Shown piece after piece: positions 1 through 5,991 of a DNA stretch of 11,100 nucleotides. A program made the position numbers and the translations under genes. The notes under the pieces were generated by a model. It searched no databases. It was not told where the DNA came from and was given only the letters and a program-made list of their open reading frames with translations. Numbering within the stretch: position 1 is the stretch's first letter; each line of letters opens with the position of its first letter. Origin of the DNA: Nitrosomonas sp. (GTDB taxonomy: Bacteria; Pseudomonadota; Gammaproteobacteria; Burkholderiales; Nitrosomonadaceae); contig JAJFJI010000051.1 of the NCBI GenBank assembly GCA_021774205.1, positions 1 to 11,100 of the forward strand, in the 5' to 3' direction.

Positions 1-543
1 CACAGCAAAACGTGACGTTCCCCAACCACTTTCCTCCGCCGACTGCGCCAATGCCAGCGACACCGGAACAATATCGACCCTGAGTTTCAGTTTTTCAAAC
101 TGTTCCTCGCTTAGCTTGTTATCAACAACTGTAAGCTTATACTTGCTAGCCAATGCCGCCAGCCAGTGTTGATCCTCTTCAGAATTTAAATCACTTTGCA
201 GCAAACGTTCTCTATCAGCGAGAATGGTTTCGTTACTAGCCAAGACGAGAGGCGCAAGCAACCGAAAAAATATTCGCTTCTTGGCAAGAATCGGCATTTT
301 CTCAGAGTTATTACGCCAGCCTGAAGTGATGTTCGTAATATAAAAACGCGGCACATCATGAATGCCGGCCTGCCAGGCCTTGGTTGTATAGTTTTTTTCC
401 GCGAATAATGCCAGCAGTTCATCCGGTGAACTAATCATCACTACTTTAGTGTTCAGCGTCTTGTCGGGTAACTCAGATTGGCAAGCAGGCAATAAAAAAA
501 GCAGGCTAACAAAAACTATTTGAATACACAGATAAATCTTCAT
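1..543 (-). CDS. Bax-like lipoprotein with glucosaminidase domain (5' part only)
   Basis: The open frame runs from ATG at 543 to the left edge without a stop: 181 codons, C-terminus missing. The N-terminus (MKIYLCIQIV, then a hydrophobic run ending LLPAC) is a lipoprotein signal, with Cys21 as the likely lipidated residue. Residues about 157-181 read VPVSLALAQSAEESGWGTSR, the conserved start of the Bax / GH73-type glucosaminidase fold; Glu171 in the ESGWG motif is the expected catalytic acid. Such proteins are thought to cut the glycan strand of peptidoglycan; this one would act in the periplasm, anchored to a membrane. An in-frame GTG at 561-559 has GAGAG four bases upstream and could be the true start, adding six residues before the signal; no clear ribosome binding site precedes the ATG. 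The domain motif is clear; the exact substrate is not shown. Confidence 0.82.
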   Translation of the reverse strand, partial: MKIYLCIQIVFVSLLFLLPACQSELPDKTLNTKVVMISSPDELLALFAEKNYTTKAWQAGIHDVPRFYITNITSGWRNNSEKMPILAKKRIFFRLLAPLVLASNETILADRERLLQSDLNSEEDQHWLAALASKYKLTVVDNKLSEEQFEKLKLRVDIVPVSLALAQSAEESGWGTSRFAV

Positions 544-561
544 GCGGGTAGTTGTTATCAC

Positions 562-848
562 GGTACTCTCAAATCTCAAAAAAATTTCTCAGGACTGCAA
601 TCACTTGCTGGACATCGTCCACAATCGCCCTTCTCGGCTCCGCAGAAAGGACAGACACCAGGTCGAGCCCATTGGCGACGAATGACAAAATTCACAAGCG
701 GATCCTGCTCAGCACTGTCATCGATCAACCGTACATTTTCAATCTGGATAAAGATGAACGGTTTTTACATGAGGTACAACTTCTACAGCTCCAATAACGG
801 CGGCAAAAACAGCGGCATCAGCAACAATTATTATGATTCCAGGCACTG
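562..848 (-). pseudogene. unassigned, possibly decayed coding stretch
   Basis: I recognise no family here. On the minus strand three frames each give a protein-like run: a hydrophobic piece (GIIIIVADAAVFAAVIGAVE, about 830-770), then a second frame containing ENVRLIDDSAEQDPLVNFV (about 740-683), then either the same frame going on to a Cys-rich tail (CPFCGAEKGDCGRCPASDC) or a third frame reading LSFVANGLDLVSVLSAEPRR and on to a stop near 572. Splicing them would need one or two frameshifts. This matches the decay of the two genes upstream on the same strand, so a broken gene is plausible, but the stretch may simply be non-coding. Plus-strand frames of 81 and 110 codons cover the same bases and look like shadows. 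Confidence 0.25.
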
Positions 849-1250
849 TTAGAATCCCAGTCTAGCACGCAACCCAAAAACCCAGACCGAGCTTTCGAAC
901 GGATTGACGGCCGGGTCCTTGATGTACTGCAAGTCCGCAGTCAAGTTGAATCGCTTGCCAACCAGTAAGCGGTAGAACGCTTCAGCCGCAGACTGCACAT
1001 CCGTCCCCGCACCCTAATTCGGGCTGAGCTTACCCCAGTTAAAACCGGCGCACAGCAGGTCTCTGCAGCCACGCAGCCGGTAGCCAATACCAATACGACT
1101 TCCTAATAAGGAGTCACCATCATCGGAGTAACCGCCGCGCAGGGAGGGCATCCAGGTTTCATTAACGAATAATTCACGTTGCCAACAAAAGGCCAATTAC
1201 TAAATAGATCAATTGTCGCATTGGATTTCCAAAGGCTGATATGCAAAAAA
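849..1250 (-). pseudogene. decayed OprB-type porin, C-terminal part
   Basis: Only the last 130 or so residues of an outer-membrane carbohydrate-selective porin (OprB family) remain. Reading leftward: HISLWKSNA near 1243, GNVNY, then after a one-base shift near 1167-1170, FVNETWMPSLRGGYSDDGD, then FNWGKLSPN, an in-frame TAG at 1014-1016, and finally LQYIKDPAVNPFESSVWVFG followed by LRARLGF and TAA at 851-849. The WMP-LRGGY-DDG block, the PAVNP block and the VWVFGLRAR ending with a C-terminal aromatic residue are typical of the last beta strands of OprB porins. Restoring a single T joins NY to FVNETW, so the shift is probably a one-base deletion. The N-terminal two thirds are gone. Family call is from recalled consensus; non-function rests on the stop, the shift and the truncation. 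Confidence 0.75.
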
Positions 1251-1297
1251 AGAAGCACCTGACAACACCCCCATTTTACTCTATAGACAAGCATTCG

Positions 1298-1592
1298 CTA
1301 CCCGCAAAACACGCTCTTATAGATCACACCGGCTCCCATGATAATACGGATGGTTTTTACGCCATCAGGATTCGACTTAAGTCCTTCGATGGATTCGGCC
1401 TGAATTGTTCAACCAATTCTTCCCAGAAGCCGAAATCCATACGATGAATCGTGTTATTGAACCTGCCAGACATGTTGACTAAATTCATTGTCAGCGGGTT
1501 TCCGGCATGTGAAAGTGGATACATACGAAACTTTTCTTTAGTTTCGTTAACGGCTTGTTCGTAAAGTCGTCCACTCGTTCAGGCTCGCTAAC
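1298..1592 (-). pseudogene. decayed DUF1254-family gene fragment
   Basis: A short minus-strand run from 1524 to a TAA at 1359-1357 (55 codons) reads MYPLSHAGNPLTMNLVNMSG and on through NNTIHRMDFGFWEELVEQF. This resembles the conserved YPL-A-NPP-M-FVN-SG...T-...F-F-E-L block of DUF1254 proteins, a periplasmic family of unknown role. The residues expected before it (EPERVDDFTNKPLTKLKKSF, about 1583-1524) are in another frame, and the residues after it (AESIEGLKSNPDGVKTIRI, to a TAG at 1300-1298) are in a third, so at least two shifts are present. The remnant starts only ten bases after the DUF389 stop, so it may once have been cotranscribed with it. Family assignment is moderate. Confidence 0.6.
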
Positions 1593-1602
1593 AATTCGAA
1601 AA

Positions 1603-3006
1603 TTACTGTCTCTCAAAGTACATGATCCCCTGGCTGCCCGACAACGTAATAATCAGCCTATCGTCATGAATATAGGCTGCTCTGGCTCGTCCGAGATCGT
1701 CCAGGAATATTTTCAGCAGGGTGTTTTGACAACCGGATTGCAAGTTCTTCTTCATCTCTATGGTGAGTGACTCTCCGCTATAAGAAAAATCGCCATTCAA
1801 GCTGCCGCATGCAGTGATAACCTCTAAGCGCTCCATATTCGTAAATAAAAGGGTATATTCTTCGCCGAATTCAGCCCTGGTTGTCGCATTGGCATCATAC
1901 TGTGTAAAACTCCAAACCCATGGAGTTGCTGTTAATTCAGCGATACTGGTATGCGCGCGTTTGGCAACTTCCCGTACAGATTCGCCAGTGGGAGGCCAGA
2001 TCCCAGTAACCTTCTGGGTCCAGGTGTAGCTGATCTTGAGATCATGCTTCTTGTCATAGGATAGCGATGCCACCAGTTGATCATGTAACGCTTCCATATT
2101 GACTGGTGGCGCCGGTCCCTCGAGGCCAAGGTAAAGCGTGTTCTGTTCCCAGAGGATTTCGACATCAACCAGTTCCAGTTTGCTCTCCTTCAACCAGTTT
2201 TGCAGTATCTCTGATTTTGCGGCGCGGTACTGGGCGTTGAAAATAATTTTTTGACTGTAGAACCATAATGGTATGCACACAGCTGCCGTTAGTAAGACAA
2301 AAAGCATGATCTGGCTGCGCGCGAATGCAGCGCCCTTATTGCGGCCGGCGGCAGGAGACACCCCAACAGCCTTAAAAGTCAGGGCTCCCGCCAATACCAT
2401 CGCGACGAGATTAACAAGAAATAGTACCAGGGCCCGCAGTGCCAGTTCATGGTACCCGGTGGTCAATAGGATTCCTGAAGAAGCGAGAGGCGGCAGTAGG
2501 GCCACAGCTACCGCAACGCCTGGTATTGCGCTGGTTTCTTTGCGAGTGATTGTATATGCGCCTGCTGAACCGGCAGCCAAGGCAATGATGAGATCGTAGT
2601 AGGTCGGGCGGGTACGTGCCAAGACCTGCTCGGGGATGAAGATCAGCTCCGGGGATGCGAATGTTATCAGGGATGACAACAGCACGGCACCGAAACCCAT
2701 CATAAAAACCATCCAGAGGGCGCCATAGAAACGAACTGACCACCCCATAACCACCGCACCAGCGGCGGCCATGACAGGATTCATGAGTGGTGCGACCAGC
2801 ATTGCTCCAATAACTACAGCAGCTGAATCGGATATCAGGCCGGCGGTAGCAATAATCGTTGATAGCACCAGAAGGACGGTCATGCGGAAGAGAAAAGGCA
2901 CTTGGTTGTTTTTGCCAAATACAAACAAGTCTTCCAGCACGGCACGACGTTCTTCCGCAGTCAGGCTTCGATCAGAAAGGAGTTGTCTAATGTGGAATCG
3001 GCTCAC
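1603..3006 (-). CDS. DUF389 membrane protein with C-terminal META-like domain
   Basis: This is a 467-residue protein. Residues about 36-265 carry six or more hydrophobic segments and the DUF389 signature (SDSAAVVIGAMLVAPLMNP at 59-77; AVALLPPLASSG at 167-178). DUF389 proteins are inner-membrane proteins of unknown transport or signalling role. Residues about 265-330 form a soluble alpha/beta stretch usual after the DUF389 core. Residues about 359-466 look like a META (HslJ-type) domain: TPWVW at its start, Cys400 and Cys426 spaced as in META proteins, and the terminal IMYFER. META domains are otherwise found in small secreted or heat-shock-linked proteins, so the joined architecture is unusual. 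The start is GTG at 3006-3004, with AGAGAGG five bases upstream, the best ribosome binding site in the window. The gene appears intact although both genes after it are decayed. Function unknown; DUF389 call firm, META call moderate. Confidence 0.8.
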   Translation of the reverse strand: MSRFHIRQLLSDRSLTAEERRAVLEDLFVFGKNNQVPFLFRMTVLLVLSTIIATAGLISDSAAVVIGAMLVAPLMNPVMAAAGAVVMGWSVRFYGALWMVFMMGFGAVLLSSLITFASPELIFIPEQVLARTRPTYYDLIIALAAGSAGAYTITRKETSAIPGVAVAVALLPPLASSGILLTTGYHELALRALVLFLVNLVAMVLAGALTFKAVGVSPAAGRNKGAAFARSQIMLFVLLTAAVCIPLWFYSQKIIFNAQYRAAKSEILQNWLKESKLELVDVEILWEQNTLYLGLEGPAPPVNMEALHDQLVASLSYDKKHDLKISYTWTQKVTGIWPPTGESVREVAKRAHTSIAELTATPWVWSFTQYDANATTRAEFGEEYTLLFTNMERLEVITACGSLNGDFSYSGESLTIEMKKNLQSGCQNTLLKIFLDDLGRARAAYIHDDRLIITLSGSQGIMYFERQ

Positions 3007-3069
3007 TGCTACCTCTCTGGATTTTGGAATGTGGAGATCAAGCTACGGGTGTTAAGTATAGAAAAAATG

Positions 3070-3108
3070 GCTTGCAGGGAGTTGAAAAATCGTGTGCAAC
3101 TTGCAAGC
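3070..3108 (-). promoter_or_regulatory. stem-loop in the DUF389 leader
   Basis: GCTTGCA (3070-3076) pairs with TGCAAGC (3102-3108), and inside it AGTTG (3080-3084) pairs with CAACT (3097-3101): 12 base pairs with a three-base bulge and a 12-base loop. There is no T-run, so it is not an intrinsic terminator. It lies about 64 bases upstream of the GTG start and would be transcribed if the promoter at 3177-3205 is used. Role unknown; it may be a leader structure or a protein site on DNA. Confidence 0.35.
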
Positions 3109-3139
3109 AGGGGAAGATAGCCTCAAAAAAACACAAGGC

Positions 3140-3167
3140 TATAAAAGAAAAAAAGTACCCTTTTATA
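3140..3167. repeat. short AT-rich inverted repeat
   Basis: TATAAAAG (3140-3147) and CTTTTATA (3160-3167) are exact reverse complements with a 12-base loop. The repeat lies just downstream of the proposed DUF389 transcription start. Such AT-rich repeats can arise by chance in a low-GC intergenic stretch. Confidence 0.3.
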
Positions 3168-3176
3168 CAATAGAGA

Positions 3177-3205
3177 AATGTACTGAAAACTCAAAAAGTT
3201 GTCAA
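3177..3205 (-). promoter_or_regulatory. candidate promoter for the DUF389 gene
   Basis: On the minus strand a perfect -35 box, TTGACA (3205-3200), is followed after 17 bases by TACATT (3182-3177), which matches four of six positions of the -10 consensus. Transcription would start near 3170, giving a leader of about 165 bases before the GTG at 3006. The -35 box is one end of the palindrome at 3200-3226. Inferred from sequence only. Confidence 0.35.
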
Positions 3206-3226
3206 ATATGGAGTCCATATTTGACA
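3200..3226. repeat. perfect 27-bp palindrome, possible operator
   Basis: The left arm TGTCAAATATGGA (3200-3212) and right arm TCCATATTTGACA (3214-3226) are exact 13-base reverse complements around a single G. With a one-base centre it cannot fold as an ordinary hairpin, which favours a two-fold-symmetric protein-binding site on DNA. Each end carries TTGACA reading outward, so a bound dimer would cover the -35 of the proposed DUF389 promoter and a matching -35 on the plus strand. It also sits directly beside the transposase remnant and could instead be an insertion-related end. Confidence 0.55.
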
Positions 3227-3237
3227 GCATACATCAT

Positions 3238-3336
3238 CAACCGGATTACCTTAATCAAAATGGCTATATTGAGCGATTTAACCGGACTTATCGGAATCAT
3301 GTTCATGTGTCTTCATACGATGCCTTACGTGCTTTT
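3238..3336 (+). pseudogene. IS3-family transposase remnant
   Basis: The plus-strand frame reads QPDYLNQNGYIERFNRTYRN and then a run ending SSYDALRA. The Q-P...QN-YIERFNRTYR block is the hallmark of the C-terminal catalytic region of IS3-group DDE transposases, and the Glu of YIERFN is the third catalytic acid. Only about 33 residues are recognisable: the two catalytic Asp regions are missing, there is no terminal repeat to pair it with, and the frame soon loses family character. It is therefore a dead scar. The stretch from about 3278 onward is also the antisense coding end of the PH-like gene at 3278-3808. Confidence 0.75.
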
Positions 3337-3808
3337 TTGGTGTTTTCTTGCTTTTTTTTGGAGCCCTGTCGGCGGTTTGTTGTTGAGTATGCTTACCTGT
3401 GCTTGTTAGTTTCTCATTGTCCAATTTCTGCATGAATTTTATTTTATCAGCAGGCGAGATCATCATCACTTTGTCTTCGCCATATGTTATTTCAAGGCGA
3501 TCTGAAGACAATGCCGGACTAAATGCTGAGCTTTGAGATTCCTGCACGGATTTTATAGATGTAATTGGAATAATCCATGAAAATGGACCACTGATTATTT
3601 CAAGATTCTCATTTTCCACAATGTACTTGGTTGAGACCAGTATCCATAGTGGAATACCGGCACCAACAATCAGCATGAAAGCTGCCATAGAATAATTGAC
3701 GGCACCACCTATCTTTAGCATTACGGATGATCCTAGCATGCATGAAAACATTGATAGAACTATGAAAATCAACGTCCATTTGTCGACTTTAGATTTGAAT
3801 ACATCCAT
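3278..3808 (-). CDS. small membrane protein with bacterial PH-like domain
   Basis: This is a 176-residue protein. Residues about 12-60 give two hydrophobic segments (TLIFIVLSMFSCMLG; FMLIVGAGIPLWILV). Residues about 62-128 fit a bacterial PH-like fold of the bPH_4/DUF1200 kind: TKYIVENENLEIISGPF, WIIPITSIKSVQES, DRLEITYG and ISPADKIKFMQKL. Family members are small and of unknown function. Residues about 130-176 are different: a lysine- and histidine-rich tail (KKSKKTPKKHVRHRMK), whose last 20 or so codons are antisense to the IS3 transposase remnant. The native C-terminus was therefore probably replaced. The start at ATG 3808-3806 has a weak AGAGA seven bases upstream. It may still be expressed, since the core domain is intact. 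Confidence 0.65.
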   Translation of the reverse strand: MDVFKSKVDKWTLIFIVLSMFSCMLGSSVMLKIGGAVNYSMAAFMLIVGAGIPLWILVSTKYIVENENLEIISGPFSWIIPITSIKSVQESQSSAFSPALSSDRLEITYGEDKVMMISPADKIKFMQKLDNEKLTSTGKHTQQQTADRAPKKSKKTPKKHVRHRMKTHEHDSDKSG

Positions 3809-3841
3809 GTTTAATCTCTATTGAAATTTAATGTCAGTGAG

Positions 3842-3878
3842 GTAGGGCGAATAAGCGAAGCGCGAAGCGCCATCCGCC
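3842..3878 (-). repeat. REP-like element, copy 1
   Basis: GTAGGGCGAATAAGCGAAGC and its continuation to CATCCGCC fits the common proteobacterial intergenic repeat whose reverse strand reads GG(T/C)GGATGCGCTTCGCTTATC followed by CGCCCTAC. The two ends (GGCGAAT and ATCCGCC) nearly pair. A 7-base tandem duplication, GAAGCGC at 3857-3863 and 3864-3870, lengthens the loop region. It lies just upstream of the PH-like gene start. Confidence 0.5.
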
Positions 3879-3952
3879 AATTTGATTTAATCTTACTTCA
3901 CACCAAATATTTATGACACCAAGAATTAGGTGTTTGTTGAATTTTACCATGC

Positions 3953-3981
3953 GGTGGATGATGCAGGCTTATCTACCCTGC
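3953..3981 (+). repeat. REP-like element, copy 2, inverted to copy 1
   Basis: GGTGGATG, then CTTATC and TACCCTGC, follows the same head-to-tail pattern as copy 1 but in the opposite orientation, with a diverged middle (ATGCAGG instead of CGCTTCG). The two copies flank 74 bases. An inverted pair of this size resembles a REP doublet. The match is to a remembered pattern and is weaker than for copy 1. Confidence 0.35.
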
Positions 3982-4120
3982 CACGTGGCGCCGATGATTA
4001 AAAAAATAGCTGCAATTTTCATGGCACCTAACGTTGAAAAACACAAAAGGACTTTACACCGGCTGAGGCTACACGAAGTTGCAATCCTGCTGTTTTTGTA
4101 TCATGATAGGTGTCACATTT

Positions 4121-4151
4121 GTCCGGGGTTCAAATCCCTGATTCGCCACCA
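4121..4151 (+). pseudogene. tRNA 3' fragment (T arm, acceptor strand, CCA): likely att site
   Basis: The T stem CGGGG (4124-4128) pairs with CCCTG (4136-4140, one G-T pair) around the seven-base loop TTCAAAT (4129-4135). It is followed by the acceptor 3' strand ATTCGCC (4141-4147), discriminator A and an encoded CCA (4149-4151). All positions fit tRNA numbering 49-76. Upstream of about 4121 no anticodon arm, D arm or 5' acceptor GGCGAAT can be fitted, so it is only the 3' part. Tyrosine integrases commonly insert at the 3' end of tRNA genes and leave such a copy at the far side of the element. The tRNA identity cannot be set without its anticodon. Confidence 0.7.
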
Positions 4152-4193
4152 TCCATTTTTCTGCCATTTATTTATTCGGTTGAATTTATATCC

Positions 4194-4529
4194 ATGCAAA
4201 AAGTATTATTTTTTGTATTTTTTATCGCATCGATCAGCTTTTCGAGTAGTGCCAGTGCGCAATTAATGCGAAATTTCCCAGTTGACAGCAAACTAGGGGA
4301 ACTCAAGGCGTTTGCCTATCCAGAAGTTAAAATTGACAAGCAAACATTGCATCTAGGTGCTGGCAGTCAGATTCGAGACAATAATAACCTGATTGTTTTG
4401 CCGACAATGATGTTCGAGAAGGGACCTGTCCGATATCAAATGGACACCATGGGCAATATACACCGCATCTGGTTATTAACACCCGATGAAGCTAAACAGG
4501 AACGCGCAAAAGAAAAAGACAAAAAATAG
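4194..4529 (+). CDS. small exported protein of unknown function
   Basis: This is a 111-residue protein. The first 22 or so residues (MQKVLFFVFFIASISFSSSA, then SAQ) form a typical Sec signal peptide, with likely cleavage after ASA. The mature part of about 90 residues has LHLGAGSQIRDNNNLIVLP near its middle and GNIHRIWLLTPDEA near its end, then a charged tail (KQERAKEKDKK). I recall similar short exported proteins next to miaB or otherwise conserved in betaproteobacteria, but no function is known to me. The start ATG 4194 is chosen because it gives the signal peptide; the frame is open back to a GTG at 4110, but that would run through the tRNA fragment. The ribosome binding site is weak. It is the first gene to the right of the proposed element boundary. 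Confidence 0.75.
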   Translation: MQKVLFFVFFIASISFSSSASAQLMRNFPVDSKLGELKAFAYPEVKIDKQTLHLGAGSQIRDNNNLIVLPTMMFEKGPVRYQMDTMGNIHRIWLLTPDEAKQERAKEKDKK

Positions 4530-4570
4530 TCTCTTGGCGCTTCATTATCAACAACGACTTCATCGCTTCC

Positions 4571-4598
4571 GCGAAAAGAAGTTTTCAATTTTTTCTGG
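4571..4598 (+). terminator. weak candidate terminator after the exported protein
   Basis: GAAAA and TTTTC pair around GAAG and are followed by AATTTTTT. The stem is short and almost all A-T, so it may not terminate well. Confidence 0.2.
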
Positions 4599-4623
4599 CA
4601 AGCACTTTAAATACATACTGATG

Positions 4624-4632
4624 TGCTAATAT
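4624..4632 (+). promoter_or_regulatory. candidate extended -10 promoter for miaB
   Basis: TGC followed by TAATAT (4627-4632) fits an extended -10 (TGn plus four of six consensus bases), about 30 bases before the miaB GTG. No good -35 is seen at the usual distance. A start near 4639 would leave a leader of about 24 bases. Confidence 0.3.
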
Positions 4633-4662
4633 CGCTGATATTTCAGGTCCAACAAAACATTT

Positions 4663-5991
4663 GTGAACAATAAGCTTTATATTAAAACGTTCGGTTGCCA
4701 GATGAACGAGTATGACTCGGACAAAATGGTAGATGTCCTTCATGCTGCCAGTGGTATGGAACAAACTGACAATCCTGACAATGCCGATTTAATTTTGTTC
4801 AATACCTGTTCAGTCCGTGAAAAGGCACAGGAAAAAGTTTTTCATGATCTGGGCCGCGTTAGACATCTAAAAAAATCCAACCCCGATCTGTTAATTGGGG
4901 TCGGCGGATGTGTTGCCAGTCAGGAGGGCAAGGAAATTGTTAAGCGGGCACCCTTTGTCGATTTAGTATTTGGCCCGCAAACACTTCATCGTTTACCGCA
5001 ATTGATCGCAGCACGCAAAGCAACTGGCCGATCACAAGTAGACATTTCCTTTCCCGAAATAGAAAAATTTGACCATCTTCCAGCTGCATGTGCAGAAGGT
5101 GTGACGGCTTTTGTTTCTATCATGGAAGGGTGCAGCAAATATTGCAGTTTTTGCGTCGTACCTTATACGCGTGGCGAGGAAGTCTCACGGCCAATTGGCG
5201 ACGTTTTAACGGAAATAGCGATACTGACGGATCAAGGAATCAAAGAAATCACCCTGCTCGGCCAGAATGTAAATGCTTATCGGGACGAGATGGATGACGG
5301 TAATTTTGCGGATTTCGCATTATTACTAGAATATATCCATGAACTACCCGGCATTGAACGTATCCGCTACACGACTTCACACCCCAAGGAATTTACCACC
5401 CGACTGATTGAAGCGTATACAAAATTATCGAAGCTAGTCAATCACCTGCATTTGCCGGTACAATCCGGCTCCGACCGAGTGCTGGCCGCAATGAAGCGTG
5501 GTTACAGCGTACTTGAATATAAATCCATTATTCGCCGGATTCGTTCCGTGCGCCCTGAAATTTCACTTTCTTCCGATTTTATTATTGGCTTTCCCGGCGA
5601 AACAAAAGCCGATTTTGATGCCACAATGAACCTGGTCGAGGCAATGAATTTTGACGAATCGTTCAGTTTTATCTATAGCCCACGCCCCGGTACCCCGGCC
5701 GCAGATTTACCGGATGACACGCTTCATGCAATAAAGCTGGAAAGATTACATTGTCTGCAGGCAAAAATTAATCAACAGGCACAAGCCATTAGTCAAAAAA
5801 TGGTGGGAACAACTCAACGTGTATTAATAGAAGGCGTGTCTAAAAAGAATACACATGAATTTTGTGGCCGAACAGATAATAATCGTGTCGTCAATTTTCC
5901 TGGCGATCCAAGCCTAATTGGTTGTTTTGTCAATATTAAGATAACCGAAGCGCGTCCACACTCTTTACGTGGCGAATGGATGGATATGTAA
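4663..5991 (+). CDS. miaB: tRNA-2-methylthio-N6-dimethylallyladenosine synthase MiaB
   Basis: This is a 442-residue radical-SAM methylthiotransferase that converts i6A37 to ms2i6A37 in tRNAs reading codons that begin with U, in the cytoplasm. The N-terminal UPF0004 domain carries the three ligands of the auxiliary iron-sulfur cluster: Cys12 (KTFGCQMNEYDS), Cys49 (NTCSVREKA) and Cys83 (GGCVASQEG). The radical-SAM cluster motif CSKYCSFC gives Cys157, Cys161 and Cys164. HLPVQSGSD and SSDFIIGFPGET are typical of the SAM core, and a C-terminal TRAM RNA-binding domain fills about 375-440. All six cysteines are present, so the enzyme should be active. Start is GTG at 4663, fixed by the family N-terminus; AGG at 4645-4647 is too far away for a normal ribosome binding site. 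It opens the miaB-phoH-ybeY-corC cluster. Confidence 0.96.
   Translation: MNNKLYIKTFGCQMNEYDSDKMVDVLHAASGMEQTDNPDNADLILFNTCSVREKAQEKVFHDLGRVRHLKKSNPDLLIGVGGCVASQEGKEIVKRAPFVDLVFGPQTLHRLPQLIAARKATGRSQVDISFPEIEKFDHLPAACAEGVTAFVSIMEGCSKYCSFCVVPYTRGEEVSRPIGDVLTEIAILTDQGIKEITLLGQNVNAYRDEMDDGNFADFALLLEYIHELPGIERIRYTTSHPKEFTTRLIEAYTKLSKLVNHLHLPVQSGSDRVLAAMKRGYSVLEYKSIIRRIRSVRPEISLSSDFIIGFPGETKADFDATMNLVEAMNFDESFSFIYSPRPGTPAADLPDDTLHAIKLERLHCLQAKINQQAQAISQKMVGTTQRVLIEGVSKKNTHEFCGRTDNNRVVNFPGDPSLIGCFVNIKITEARPHSLRGEWMDM

Larger units (their letters stand above)
3809..4193. other. intergenic stretch around the proposed element boundary
   Basis: These 385 bases hold the two REP-like copies and the tRNA 3' fragment. 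The rest (about 3982-4120) shows no gene I can support: a plus-strand frame of 117 codons starting at 3913 crosses both repeats and the tRNA piece and has no family character. No integrase gene, intact tRNA or clear promoter is visible. Confidence 0.6.

Noticed and set aside
520..852. Plus-strand open frames of 110 and 81 codons
   Set aside because: They overlap each other and the start of the lipoprotein gene, show no recognisable domain, and look like shadows of minus-strand coding remnants.
1241..1447. Plus-strand open frame of 68 codons
   Set aside because: It lies opposite the OprB and DUF1254 remnants, whose minus-strand text has family signatures.
2273..2599. Plus-strand open frame of 108 codons inside the DUF389 gene
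   Set aside because: It is antisense to membrane segments of a well-supported gene; the Ala/Arg-rich text is typical of a shadow frame.
3846..4151. GGCGAAT at 3846-3852 as the 5' acceptor strand of the tRNA whose 3' end is at 4121-4151
   Set aside because: The pairing is exact, but the two lie almost 300 bases apart with no D or anticodon arm between them, and GGCGAAT is part of a REP-like repeat. Coincidence is more likely than a giant intron.
4110..4193. Longer start (GTG 4110) for the exported protein
   Set aside because: The extension would be translated from the tRNA fragment and would bury the signal peptide behind 28 extra residues.
3913..4266. Plus-strand open frame of 117 codons
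   Set aside because: It runs through the REP-like repeat, the tRNA fragment and the start of the exported protein in another frame, and has no family character.
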